Assembly (NCBI GenBank): GCA_958436995.1
Contig: CAUBMI010000004.1
Location: forward strand, 1-64,000
Length of the DNA: 64,000 bases
From: an uncultured Collinsella sp.
GTDB taxonomy: Bacteria; Actinomycetota; Coriobacteriia; Coriobacteriales; Coriobacteriaceae
Reading direction: 5' to 3'
The notes under the pieces were generated by a model. It was not told the origin of the DNA. It made no database searches and saw nothing but the letters and a program-made list of their open reading frames with translations. The first letter of the stretch is position 1. Every line of letters starts with the position of its first letter. Positions 1 to 8,215 of the stretch are shown here, in pieces. Made by a program: the position numbers and the translations under genes.

Positions 1-61
1 CCTGCGGCGGGAGCTATTGGTCGATTGGGATGAGCTGTTCGCCGTCAAGCCGGCCAGCTAG
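1..61 (+). CDS. C-terminal end of an unidentified protein (partial)
   Basis: An open + strand frame enters from the left edge and ends at TAG 59-61. Its last residues read LRRELLVDWDELFAVKPAS. Too little is present to name a family. The stop overlaps the stop of the convergent minus-strand gene by four bases, a tail-to-tail arrangement that supports both ends being real. It could also be a chance open frame, because only 19 codons are visible. Confidence 0.4.
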   Translation, partial: LRRELLVDWDELFAVKPAS

Positions 62-906
62 CAGCTAGTGATCAGAGGGACTGCGGGGACGTCAGAAGCG
101 GCAACGCGAGTCGCAAAGCCCACCTCGGTCAGCTCGATGACCTCGGTAAACGTTGCATCGAAAAACTCCTCAGTTAGCAGGCGGTATGGCGGATGATCGG
201 GCTCACCGGGGTTTTCGCGCACAATCTCGTGCATGACGCCAATGGTTTTGAGCACATACTCTTGCGGGATCGAATACTGGCCAAACTGGGCCGCCGCGGT
301 ATAGAGACGATCGGTCGCACGCGGGATGGAAACGATGCCGAGGGTTTTGCCAAACCAGTCAAAGTCGCCCTGCTTCTTGATGCGGAACTCCTCACACGGC
401 TTGCCGCCATGCGCCTCGAGGTACTGGTTTACGCGGGTGTTCCACACGGCGTCGGCCACCAGATGCGACCAAACACCCAACGTCAAATCGAGTAACGACT
501 GTGCCACGTTCTCGGGCGCGAGCGAAAGCTCGTCAGCAGCGGGACCAGCGATCGGCTCCGCATCCCTATATCGCTGCGGATAATGCACCCGATTGAGTCG
601 CTCGCGTTCCTCGACAATCGACGTCGCCGCAGCCGGCGCACCTATCGGCATGCCCTTGAGCAGCGGCGCCACATAAGTGTCCCAAAACTCCTGCTCACGC
701 GGCTTGGGGATAGGCTCGGGCTTGGCAAAATGCGTAATACGATACGGGATGGGATCGGCAATGCCGGGAACCATATAGCCCACAAAAATGTCCGGAACCA
801 CGCTGCCAAACAAAAAGGCATTGCGGTCGCGCACCTTATCGGCAAGCGTGCCAGCACGCGCCAGCAGTCGTTCCGTCTGAGCGATATGAATATTCCAACT
901 TGGCAT
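58..906 (-). CDS. Zinc-dependent phospholipase C-like protein
   Basis: About 282 residues. The start MPSWNIHIAQTERLL followed by FLFGSVVPDIF matches the N-terminus of the zinc-dependent phospholipase C-like family (PF00882), which uses His and Asp residues to bind metals. Visible candidates are His in NIHIAQ, Asp in VVPDI, and HLVADAVWN. I chose ATG 904-906 because GGGGGTGG lies just upstream; the frame stays open further upstream, but that part looks non-coding. No signal peptide is evident, so the protein is probably cytoplasmic. The substrate is unknown and many family members are uncharacterised. The gene is monocistronic and convergent with the partial frame at the left edge. Confidence 0.7.
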   Translation of the reverse strand: MPSWNIHIAQTERLLARAGTLADKVRDRNAFLFGSVVPDIFVGYMVPGIADPIPYRITHFAKPEPIPKPREQEFWDTYVAPLLKGMPIGAPAAATSIVEERERLNRVHYPQRYRDAEPIAGPAADELSLAPENVAQSLLDLTLGVWSHLVADAVWNTRVNQYLEAHGGKPCEEFRIKKQGDFDWFGKTLGIVSIPRATDRLYTAAAQFGQYSIPQEYVLKTIGVMHEIVRENPGEPDHPPYRLLTEEFFDATFTEVIELTEVGFATRVAASDVPAVPLITSC

Positions 907-985
907 AGCCACCCCCGTAAAAACCCGGATAACTATACCATTCACAGCGGGCCACGCACGCGGCCGCACCCCTACTATCCGGCAA

Positions 986-1753
986 CTATTCCGCGTCGGC
1001 GCTCTCGGTTCCATACGATGGCATGGGCGCCTCGACCACGTGATGATATCGGTCGATATAGATGGCGCGGGCACCCAGGCGTCGTACCAAATCCTGATGG
1101 TGTGTGCTCATTAAGACCGTCTTGCCGGCAGCAACATAAGCCAGCAAAAAGCTGACCACGATGTCGCACGAATCCTCATCGAGTCCGTTGGTAGGCTCGT
1201 CGAGCACCAGGATATCGGGGTTCATCGACACGACGGCCGCCAGCGCCACACGCTTTTTTTGCCCGCCCGAAAGCTGATAGGGCGAGGCATCGACCAGATC
1301 GGAAACCTGGAACAGCTCCATGGCATCGCGAACGCGGCACTTAAGCTCGTCTGTCGACAGCCCCATTTGAGCCGGGCCAAAGGCGACCTCCTCGCCTACC
1401 GTGGCGCAAAACAGCTGGGCATCGGCATTTTGAAACACGAAGCCTACGCGCTGGTGAAAGCGCTGGGAAGCCACGGAATCCTTTAGAAACGCCGCGTCGA
1501 CCGCATGCCCGTCGAACAGGTACGCACCCGCGTCTGCGAGCTCAAGACCGTTAATAAGGCGCATGATCGTCGTCTTGCCGCAGCCATTCGGGCCAAGCAG
1601 GGCAACGAGCTCGCCACGATCGACCTGCAGCGAAACGCCGTCGACCACCGTATGGCCCGCATAGGAAAACACCACGTCGCGTAGCTCGATGAGCGGCGCG
1701 ACCTCGGCGCCCGCACCGTTCGTGCCCGCCGCATTATTCATATCGATCGTCAA
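986..1753 (-). CDS. cbiO: Cobalt/nickel ECF transporter ATP-binding protein CbiO
   Basis: A 255-residue ABC ATPase. Walker A GPNGCGKTT is near residue 54, the Q-loop region is VFQNADAQLF, the signature is LSGGQKKRVALA, Walker B is ILVLDEPTNGLD, and the H-loop is MSTHHQD. The FQNADAQLF and FGPAQMGLS stretches are typical of ECF-type CbiO/EcfA ATPases. It should energise metal uptake through CbiM and CbiQ encoded directly upstream. The start is a TTG preceded by AAGGG at suitable spacing; an internal ATG at 1741 is the alternative. It is the last gene of the cbiM-cbiQ-cbiO operon and acts on the cytoplasmic face of the membrane. Confidence 0.92.
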   Translation of the reverse strand: MTIDMNNAAGTNGAGAEVAPLIELRDVVFSYAGHTVVDGVSLQVDRGELVALLGPNGCGKTTIMRLINGLELADAGAYLFDGHAVDAAFLKDSVASQRFHQRVGFVFQNADAQLFCATVGEEVAFGPAQMGLSTDELKCRVRDAMELFQVSDLVDASPYQLSGGQKKRVALAAVVSMNPDILVLDEPTNGLDEDSCDIVVSFLLAYVAAGKTVLMSTHHQDLVRRLGARAIYIDRYHHVVEAPMPSYGTESADAE

Positions 1754-1796
1754 AACGTCGCCCTTCCCTATTCACATCAACAGCCCGCCGTCCGCA

Positions 1797-2639
1797 CTAC
1801 AGCACAGCGCACAGCACCGCAAACAGCGCCACGGCGACCGCATAAACCGCATCGCGCCAGCTCAGTCCGCTCCGTGCGGGCGCCGGATACGCACCGGCAA
1901 AGCCACGGCAAAGCATAGCCTCGTCCATCGCGCGGCTGCATTCCATCGCCTTGATAAAGGTCATGCCCATGATACCCGCGATCGAATCGGTACGCGAAAA
2001 ACCCGCAGGCGCACGACCCACACTGCGCAGCATGACCGATTCGGTCAAATCGTGCGCCGTGCGTCCCAGCACCTCGATGTGCTTGAGCGCCATATCAAAC
2101 GTAAAGATGACCTCGTCGGGCAGCTGTAGCGTCTTGAGCGCCGCCGACATGCGGCTCCAGGTGAGCGTCCACGAAACGCCCAGCACGAACGACACGTTAA
2201 TGAACGTCTTGAGCGCGATCTTGAGCATGGCGCCCGTGGCAGACGCGCCCAGCAGCAGGGCAGGCAGTGCCAAAACCACCGCGAGCCCCGCAGCGCCAAG
2301 CGCCGGCACAAAGGTTGCCCGCAGCCCGCGTACGGGGCGCACGGCAACGAGCACCAGCGCGATAGCCGCCATCAACATGAGGTAAAGCGGGCTCTGTGTC
2401 AGGCACACGCACAGAACGCAGACGAACATCCCCACCAGGCGTACCGGCGCCGAAACGCAAGAAAGGGCGCGGTCGACCATCGACCCGCCCTCGTGTGCGC
2501 CTCCACCCAGGCGAACCCGCTCAAGCAGGCTCGCCAGGTGCAGGACGTTTTGTTGCATAACACGATGTCGAGCCCCCGCGGGCTCGTAACGCTGCTCGAC
2601 CGTAAGCCAGCTAGGCAGCTCGGCTATTGCCATGAGCAC
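1797..2639 (-). CDS. cbiQ: Cobalt/nickel ECF transporter transmembrane protein CbiQ
   Basis: A 280-residue integral membrane protein with several hydrophobic segments in the middle third, around LVGMFVCVLCVCL, LMLMAAIALVLVAV and VLALPALLLGASAT. The C-terminal half carries the CbiQ-like ATPase-coupling region AHDLTESVMLRSVGR, with FIKAMECSRAMDEAMLCRGF after it. It is the scaffold that couples CbiO to the substrate component CbiM. It begins inside the last 29 bases of cbiM, so the two are translationally coupled. GTG 2639 has AAGGA five bases upstream; ATG 2633 is the alternative start. Confidence 0.88.
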   Translation of the reverse strand: MLMAIAELPSWLTVEQRYEPAGARHRVMQQNVLHLASLLERVRLGGGAHEGGSMVDRALSCVSAPVRLVGMFVCVLCVCLTQSPLYLMLMAAIALVLVAVRPVRGLRATFVPALGAAGLAVVLALPALLLGASATGAMLKIALKTFINVSFVLGVSWTLTWSRMSAALKTLQLPDEVIFTFDMALKHIEVLGRTAHDLTESVMLRSVGRAPAGFSRTDSIAGIMGMTFIKAMECSRAMDEAMLCRGFAGAYPAPARSGLSWRDAVYAVAVALFAVLCAVL

Positions 2640-3693
2640 CGCTTTCCTTGACCGTCAGCGAGACCAGGCGGAATGCGATGGTCAGCACCGCCACGCCAAT
2701 CACGCCCGAGAGGATATACATGGCAGCCTGGCCGGCAAAGCCAAGACCCTGCTCCTCGGAATAGGCCTGCAGATAATCGCCCGTGGGCAGGGCGTCGGCA
2801 AAGGTCGGGGTGTCGAGGCCGACCGAAGCCTGCAGGCTGTCGTCGCCAGCCTCCTGAACGGCGGTCGCGGCGCCCTCGGCGTCCCACTCACCCCAGGCGT
2901 CACCGGTGGCGAGCAAGCCGAGCGGCGTAGCCACGACAAGCACGGCGACCAGAATGAGCGTGGGAATCAGGGAAGTCTTCTTGGCGGTACCATCGGCGGC
3001 AAGCTGGCCATCGGCGGCTTCGGGGCCGACGATAATGCTCGGCGCCGTCTTCTTAATGAAGCCGTAGATGGCGGCCGTCGCCACGCCCTCGATCACGCCG
3101 GCAACCAGCATATGCGGGATCAACATGGCCGGAATAGCCACGGACAGCGGGAAGGGGCAGTACAGAGGGGCGCCCGAAGCGTTGGTGAAGAGCATCGGCT
3201 GAATACCAAACTCGATTGCCGCGCACAGGGCCGCCAGGCACAGGCCGACCCAACCGCTCACGATGGCAGAAACCGAGGTGCCCCAGCTCTTGTCGTGCAG
3301 ACGGCTGTTGAGCGCACGGAACACGATAGCAGCGACAAACGGCAGCACAAAGGCCATGTTAAAGCAGTTGGCGCCAAACGACAGAACGCCGCCGTCGCCA
3401 AACAGCAGCGCCTGCAGCGCCAGAGCGACCGAGACAGCGATAGCCGCGGCCTCGGGGCCCAGCAGCAGCGCGATGAGTGCGCCGCCGACGGCGTGACCAG
3501 TGGTACCGCCGGGCAGCGGAACGTTGAACATCATGAGCAAGAAGGAGAATGCGGCGCAGATGCCCAGGAACGCCATATGCTCGCGATCGAGCGTGGCGCG
3601 CACCTTTTTGATGCAGTGAACCCATACGGGCACCATCGCCACCGCCATAACGGCATCGGTCTGCGGGGACAGATAATTATCGGGAATATGCAT
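2611..3693 (-). CDS. cbiM: Cobalt/nickel transport protein CbiM with C-terminal CbiN/PDGLE-like extension
   Basis: About 360 residues. The N-terminus MHIPDNYLSPQTD supplies the metal-binding residues of the CbiM family: the start Met and His2 form the Co/Ni site once the protein begins exactly here. I therefore chose ATG 3691-3693, which has GAGAGGG upstream, over the longer TTG start. FGDGGVLSFGANCFNMAF is a strongly conserved CbiM motif. After roughly residue 235 a second part follows, with a TM (LIPTLILVAVLVVATPLGLLATG), an acidic outside loop near GDAWGEWDAEG, and a final TM. That is the layout of CbiN or PDGLE proteins, here fused rather than separate. First gene of the operon. Confidence 0.9.
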   Translation of the reverse strand: MHIPDNYLSPQTDAVMAVAMVPVWVHCIKKVRATLDREHMAFLGICAAFSFLLMMFNVPLPGGTTGHAVGGALIALLLGPEAAAIAVSVALALQALLFGDGGVLSFGANCFNMAFVLPFVAAIVFRALNSRLHDKSWGTSVSAIVSGWVGLCLAALCAAIEFGIQPMLFTNASGAPLYCPFPLSVAIPAMLIPHMLVAGVIEGVATAAIYGFIKKTAPSIIVGPEAADGQLAADGTAKKTSLIPTLILVAVLVVATPLGLLATGDAWGEWDAEGAATAVQEAGDDSLQASVGLDTPTFADALPTGDYLQAYSEEQGLGFAGQAAMYILSGVIGVAVLTIAFRLVSLTVKESGAHGNSRAA

Positions 3694-4019
3694 GAGCCCT
3701 CTCAATCAGAACGTTGTGTGTTACGTTTCCAACAATCCGTAACACCGACTCTGCATACTAACAAAAAGGCGCACCGCCCACAACGCAGCACGCCCTTGCA
3801 ATACGTACGTTATTAGCCCAGGTCCACGCACCGCCCAATAAAGGGCCCATGCACTCCCAACTTTCCGGTCACCCGGAAGAAGGTGCGATCCGCTCGCAAC
3901 AAGGTTAACGCAGGAACCCGCCCCCGAGAGGGGTTTTCTAAGGCAACATCCCGCAGCCGCGAAGTGGCGAGGACGTTGCCGTGAAAACCCCGCAGGGGGC
4001 GGGTTCCGAACAGCAAAGA
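3694..4019. other. Intergenic region between cbiM and pheT
   Basis: 326 bases with no credible gene. The right part (3913-4007) is a long imperfect palindrome, listed separately. Between it and cbiM I looked on the minus strand for cobalamin (B12 box) and NiCo riboswitch signatures, because the downstream gene is a Co/Ni transporter, and recognised neither. The cbiM promoter presumably lies here but I cannot place it. Confidence 0.5.
3913..4007. repeat. 95-bp imperfect palindrome after pheT
   Basis: The outer arms GGAACCCGCCCCC...GGGGTTTTC and GAAAACCCC...GGGGGCGGGTTCC are reverse complements over about 25 bp. Inside them GGCAACATCC faces GGACGTTGCC, and the centre closes as GCC-GCGAAGT-GGC. 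The whole can fold into one long hairpin. Each outer arm is also a small GC-rich hairpin, and the first one read from pheT is followed by a short T run, so it can serve as the pheST terminator. Confidence 0.7.
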
Positions 4020-6473
4020 TTACGAGCGGACCTCGCCGTTTACGCCTTTGCATACCTTGGTGACAATCTTCTGGTGCGCTTTCTCGACCTCTTCGCTGGT
4101 AAGCGTGTGGTCGTCGGAGCGATACGTAAGCGCAAAGGCCATGGACTTTTTGCCCGCTCCGATGCGGATGGGATCGCGGTAGACGTCGAACAGGCGCACG
4201 CCCTCGAGCAACCTACCGCCGGCGCTCGTAATGCGGCGCTCAAGATCCTCACAAGTCACGGCGTTGTCGACCACAATAGCAAGATCGTGCTCAACAGCCG
4301 GGTACTGCGAGAACTCGCGATAGTTCTCCTGGTTGCGGGCGCCCTTGATCAGCTTGTCCAGATCGAGCTCAAAGGCAACGACGACCTCATCGATGCCCAT
4401 CGCCTCGCGCGCCTCGGGGTGAATCTCGCCGACCCAGCCCAGCACGGTACCGCCGGACAGAACCTCGGCGGCACGACCCGGCTGCAAGAAAGCGTAGCCC
4501 TCGCCCTCGACGGGACGGAAGCGAACCTTCTCGATGCGCAGTTGGGCGAGCAGCTCCTCGACAATGCCCTTGCCAAAGAAAAAGCGCAGCTTGCGGTACT
4601 TCATGTTCCAAGACTGCTCGCTCCACTGGCCCGAAAGCACGCCCGCGACGGACTTGGTCTCCTTGGGCAGGCTGGCGTTTTCGCGGCCATGGAACAGGCT
4701 GCCGACCTCGTACAGGTGCACGTTGGGCGTACCGTGCGCCTCGTTGTAGGCCACGGATTGCAGCAGGCCCGGCAGCAGCGAGCGGCGCATCTCGGTCTGC
4801 TCGGCCACCAGCGGGTTCATGAGCACCACGGGGCAGCCGCGACCCTCGGCGGGCATGCCGATCTTCTCCAGGTCGCCCGGGGCGGCAAAGCCAAAGGTCG
4901 TGGTCTCGTTGAGGCCGCAGGCGCGCAGGATCTCGCCGACCTTGCGGGTAAGCTTCTGCTCGCGCGTCAGGCCGCCGATGTGGTTCTTGGCAGCCGGAAT
5001 GGTCGCCGTGACGCGACCCATGCCCCACAGGCGCAGGACCTCCTCGATCAGGTCGATCTCACGCGGCAGGTCGGGACGGAAGCTCGGCGGCGTGACCATA
5101 AAGTCCTCGCCGTCGCGCTCGACGGTGCAGCCCAGGCGGGTGAGCGAGCGCTCGATAAAGTCGGGCTCGATGTCGGCACCGCAGATGGCGTGCACACGGG
5201 CCAGGCGCAGCTTAATGCTGTCGATGGTCTTGGGCGCGGGGAAAACGTCGACATAGCCGGGAGCAACCTCGCCGCCGGCGATCTCTTCGATGAGCGCGCA
5301 GGTAACGTTGGCGACATCCACGCAGCCGGTCTCGTCAACCTGGCGCTCAAAGCGAATGGAGGCGTCGGAGATCAGCGACAGGTCACGGCTGGTGTGCGAG
5401 GTGCGGCCGGCGTTGAAGCAGGCGCTCTCGACCATCACGTCGACGGTATCGTCCTCAATCTCGGAATCCATGCCACCCATAACGCCGGCCAGCGCCACGG
5501 GACGCTCGCCGTCGGTGATAAGGCCCATGCCGGCGTCGAGCACGCGCTCCTCGCCATCGAGGGTCGTGAACTTCTCGTCCTGCTGGGCGGCACGAACCAC
5601 CACGCGACGGTGGCCATCGCGCTCGGCAAAGGTAGACAGGTCAAAGGCGTGCAGCGGCTGACCGGTGAGCATCATCACATAGTTGGTGATGTCGACGATA
5701 TTGTTGTGCGGGCGCACGCCCAGGGCGTTAAGGCGCTTGACCATCCAGTCGGGCGAGGGGCCGACCTTCACGTTACGTACGATGCGGGCGACGTAGCGGT
5801 CGCACAGGCCCTCGTCGGCAATCTCGAGGGAAAGCTCGTCGTCGGTCGCGCGGCCGGTCTCGGCCTTGATGGCGGGCAGCTCAACGTGGAAATCGCGGTC
5901 GAAGATGGCGCCGGTCTCGCGGGCCATGCCGATCATGGACAGGCAGTCGGGGCGGTTGGGCGTGATCTCGCAGTCGAGCACAGTGTCGCTCGAACCCACG
6001 TACTCGGCAAACGGCATGCCGCAGGGCGTATCCTCGGGCAGGATCATAATGCCGGAGTGATCGCCGCCCAGGCCGAGCTCGCGTGCGGAGCAGTTCATGC
6101 CCATGGACACGACGCCGCGGAGCTTGCTCTTCTTGATTTTGACGTCGCCGGGAAGCACGGCGCCGATCATGGCCGTGACGATGTGGTCGCCGGCCTCGAA
6201 GTTCTGCGCGCCACAGACGATCTGCAGCGGAGCGGGGTTGCCGTCGGCGTCGAGATTCTTGTCACCCACGTCGACCGAGCACACATACATATGGTCGCTA
6301 TCGGGGTGCGGGGTCTTGGTGAGCACCTTGGCAGTCACCACGTGGTCGAAGGACTCGCCCACGGTGTCGATCGCCTCGACCTCGGTGCCGGTACGGATAT
6401 ATTCGTCCGAAAGGGTCTTGGGATCCTCCGGAATATCGATCATGGTCTTGAGCCAGTCGTAAGAAACACGCAT
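4020..6473 (-). CDS. pheT: Phenylalanine-tRNA ligase beta subunit
   Basis: 817 residues, the normal length for bacterial PheT. It opens with MRVSYDWLKTMIDIP. It then has the EMAP-like tRNA-binding domain (about 40-155, with HPDSDHMYVCSVDVG), the B3/4 editing domain (about 215-385, with ITPNRPDCLSMIGMARE at its start), and the B5 domain (about 405-475). The C-terminal anticodon-binding FDX-ACB domain starts near YPAVEHDLAIVVD and contains LFDVYRDPIR and RSDDHTLTSEEV. The start ATG 6471-6473 has AAAGGAG upstream. It forms the (alpha-beta)2 enzyme with PheS, encoded 160 bases upstream on the same strand, and is presumably controlled by the T-box leader before pheS. Confidence 0.97.
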   Translation of the reverse strand: MRVSYDWLKTMIDIPEDPKTLSDEYIRTGTEVEAIDTVGESFDHVVTAKVLTKTPHPDSDHMYVCSVDVGDKNLDADGNPAPLQIVCGAQNFEAGDHIVTAMIGAVLPGDVKIKKSKLRGVVSMGMNCSARELGLGGDHSGIMILPEDTPCGMPFAEYVGSSDTVLDCEITPNRPDCLSMIGMARETGAIFDRDFHVELPAIKAETGRATDDELSLEIADEGLCDRYVARIVRNVKVGPSPDWMVKRLNALGVRPHNNIVDITNYVMMLTGQPLHAFDLSTFAERDGHRRVVVRAAQQDEKFTTLDGEERVLDAGMGLITDGERPVALAGVMGGMDSEIEDDTVDVMVESACFNAGRTSHTSRDLSLISDASIRFERQVDETGCVDVANVTCALIEEIAGGEVAPGYVDVFPAPKTIDSIKLRLARVHAICGADIEPDFIERSLTRLGCTVERDGEDFMVTPPSFRPDLPREIDLIEEVLRLWGMGRVTATIPAAKNHIGGLTREQKLTRKVGEILRACGLNETTTFGFAAPGDLEKIGMPAEGRGCPVVLMNPLVAEQTEMRRSLLPGLLQSVAYNEAHGTPNVHLYEVGSLFHGRENASLPKETKSVAGVLSGQWSEQSWNMKYRKLRFFFGKGIVEELLAQLRIEKVRFRPVEGEGYAFLQPGRAAEVLSGGTVLGWVGEIHPEAREAMGIDEVVVAFELDLDKLIKGARNQENYREFSQYPAVEHDLAIVVDNAVTCEDLERRITSAGGRLLEGVRLFDVYRDPIRIGAGKKSMAFALTYRSDDHTLTSEEVEKAHQKIVTKVCKGVNGEVRS

Positions 6474-6527
6474 CTAACTGGTCTCCTTTCATAAATGCGG
6501 CTTTGAGCCAAAAACTGCAACGGAGAC

Positions 6528-6626
6528 GGGTTTTCCAAGTGCCGCAGATTGCCTTGAAAGAGGAGGGCCGCGTACTTAGGTACGCAACCGACGATTGAAA
6601 GGCAAGGTGCGGTGCTTGGGAAAGCC
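6528..6626. repeat. 99-bp imperfect palindrome between pheS and pheT
   Basis: The arms GGGTTTTCCAAGTGCCGCA (from 6528) and TGCGGTGCTTGGGAAAGCC (to 6626) pair with few mismatches, followed inward by TTGCCTT facing AAGGCAA. A tight inner hairpin GCGTAC-TTAG-GTACGC lies at the centre. The element sits inside the pheST operon, so it would be transcribed as a long hairpin between the two cistrons. It lacks a T run, so it is unlikely to be a simple terminator. Confidence 0.7.
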
Positions 6627-6633
6627 GCCGGGC

Positions 6634-7710
6634 CTAGAACTGATTTAAGAAGCGCATATCGCCCGTCATGAGCGTTCGCAGGTCGGGCAGGTCGTAGCGC
6701 AGGGCCGCGACGCGCTCGGCGCCAATGCCAAAGGCGAAGCCGGTGTACTTCTCGGGGTCGATGCCGCAGTTGATGAGGACGTTGGGGTCGACCATGCCGC
6801 AGCCCAGGATTTCGATCCAGCCGCTGTGCTTGCAGAAGTTGCAACCCTTGCCGCCGCACACGTGGCAGCTCACGTCCACCTCGCAGCTGGGCTCGGTGAA
6901 GGGGAAGAAGTGCGGGCGGTAGCGCGTCTTGCGGTCCTCGCCAAACATGCACTTAACAAAGTAGTCGAGCGTGCCCTTAAGATCGCCAAAGGTGATGCCC
7001 TCGTCGACGACCAGGCCCTCGATCTGGTTGAACTGCGGCAGGTGGCAGGCGTCGGCCGTGTCGGGACGGTAGACGGTGCCCGGGCAGATCATGTAGATGG
7101 GCGGCTTCTGCGACTCCATGGTGTGGATCTGCACGCCCGAGGTCTGGGTGCGCAGCAGCACGTCGGACTCGCCGTGGGCGTGAGCCTCGGGGTGCGTGAC
7201 GCTGCCGGGGTTGTTGTCGACCACGTAGAACGTGTCGCGGGCCGAGCGGCTCGGGTGATCCATGGGCGCATTGAGCGCGGTGAAGTTGTAGTAGGAGGTG
7301 TCGACCATGGGGCCGGACTCGACGGTGTAGCCGATGCCGCAGAAGATGTCCTCGGCCTCCTCGATGATCTGCTTGATCAGGTGCTGATGGCCGATCTGCG
7401 GACGGATGCCCGGCAACGTGATGTCGACGGCATCGTGCTCGAGCGCATGCTTGAGGGCGGCGGCCTTCATCTCGGTGGAGCGCTCGTCGAGCATGCCCTC
7501 GATCAGCTGGCGCATCTCGTTGGCGCGCTTGCCCATGACGGGACGATCCTCGGGGGCGAGCTTGCCCATCATGCGCATCAGGCCGGTGATGCGGCCCTTG
7601 CGGCCGAGCAGCGCGACGCGCGCGGCCTCGAGCTTCTCGGCGTCGTCGGCGCCTGCGACGAGCTCCTTGGCCTCTTCCTCGAGTTTGACCAGATCATCAA
7701 TCAGACTCAT
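6634..7710 (-). CDS. pheS: Phenylalanine-tRNA ligase alpha subunit
   Basis: 358 residues starting MSLIDDLVKLEEEAKELV, with the N-terminal coiled-coil arm in the first 90 residues. The class II synthetase core follows: MDHPSRSARDTFYV, a substrate-binding segment near HLPQFNQIEGLVVDEG, the cysteine cluster CHVCGGKGCNFCKHSG, and motif 3 FAFGIGAERVAALRYD near the C-terminus. The reading frame stays open for about 450 bases upstream, but that DNA is the T-box leader; ATG 7708-7710 with AAAGGGAAG upstream is the right start. It catalyses attachment of Phe to tRNA-Phe together with PheT. Confidence 0.97.
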   Translation of the reverse strand: MSLIDDLVKLEEEAKELVAGADDAEKLEAARVALLGRKGRITGLMRMMGKLAPEDRPVMGKRANEMRQLIEGMLDERSTEMKAAALKHALEHDAVDITLPGIRPQIGHQHLIKQIIEEAEDIFCGIGYTVESGPMVDTSYYNFTALNAPMDHPSRSARDTFYVVDNNPGSVTHPEAHAHGESDVLLRTQTSGVQIHTMESQKPPIYMICPGTVYRPDTADACHLPQFNQIEGLVVDEGITFGDLKGTLDYFVKCMFGEDRKTRYRPHFFPFTEPSCEVDVSCHVCGGKGCNFCKHSGWIEILGCGMVDPNVLINCGIDPEKYTGFAFGIGAERVAALRYDLPDLRTLMTGDMRFLNQF

Positions 7711-7793
7711 GTCTTCCCTTTCGTCTCTCGCGCATCCGCTTGCCGAGGCAGCTGGCGCTACCCGACGCTTACGGATGCGCGGCCCGGTTCGGT

Positions 7794-8090
7794 AACAAAA
7801 AAACCGCCCTCGGGCATGTGCATTGCCCAAGGACGGTTGAATTCCGCGGTACCACCTTGTTTGACCCGGCGGATGTCTGGCCCGCCGCGCCCACTCTGTG
7901 CCCCTTGTCGCGAGGCTCACGGCTTCCCTACTGGGGCTTCGCCGCCGCTGGCCGCGTGCCCGTTGAGGTCGCTGCTCGGGAGTGAACGCTTGGCCCTTGT
8001 CACCGCAGGAAGGCTCGCAGCCCATGACCTTCCCTCTCTTGCCGGCGACGCGGCGGGCAAAACCCTCTCCGTCAACGCATTGGGCTATAG
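7794..8090 (-). promoter_or_regulatory. T-box riboswitch leader of pheST
   Basis: On the minus strand the T-box sequence GGTGGTACCGCG is present at about 7843-7856. It is followed by a terminator hairpin (CCGTCCTTGGGC...GCCCGAGGGCGG then seven T, to 7794). The T-box bases can pair with the 5' side of that stem, giving the antiterminator. Upstream, GGAAGG...CCTTCC closes a distal stem I loop. A TTC triplet followed by A at 7984-7986 (read on the minus strand) lies on the 3' side of stem I, where the specifier codon should be; TTC codes Phe. Uncharged tRNA-Phe would favour readthrough into pheS. Confidence 0.88.
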
Positions 8091-8215
8091 GATAACACAT
8101 TCTGCGTGTGCATCGCCGCGTTCCGTTTTGTTCGCACTGGGTACAAGGCAGGTAGCTGTGCAAACTGGCCGCGCGCCCACCCGAAGCGCTCGGCTCACGA
8201 GATCAAGGATATGGT

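Noticed and set aside
2632..3816. 394-residue + strand frame opposite cbiM
   Set aside because: His/Arg/Gln-rich antisense frame; CbiM on the other strand is certain.
3694..4019. Cobalamin or NiCo riboswitch upstream of cbiM
   Set aside because: Expected from the gene function, but I could not find the B12 box or the NiCo conserved core on the minus strand.
3981..6494. 837-residue + strand open frame opposite pheT
   Set aside because: It is the antisense shadow of pheT. The composition (Leu/His/Gly/Val-rich, no family motif) and the certain pheT assignment on the other strand rule it out.
6634..8163. PheS with a 150-residue N-terminal extension
   Set aside because: The extra frame is the T-box leader; the true start has its own ribosome site and matches family length.
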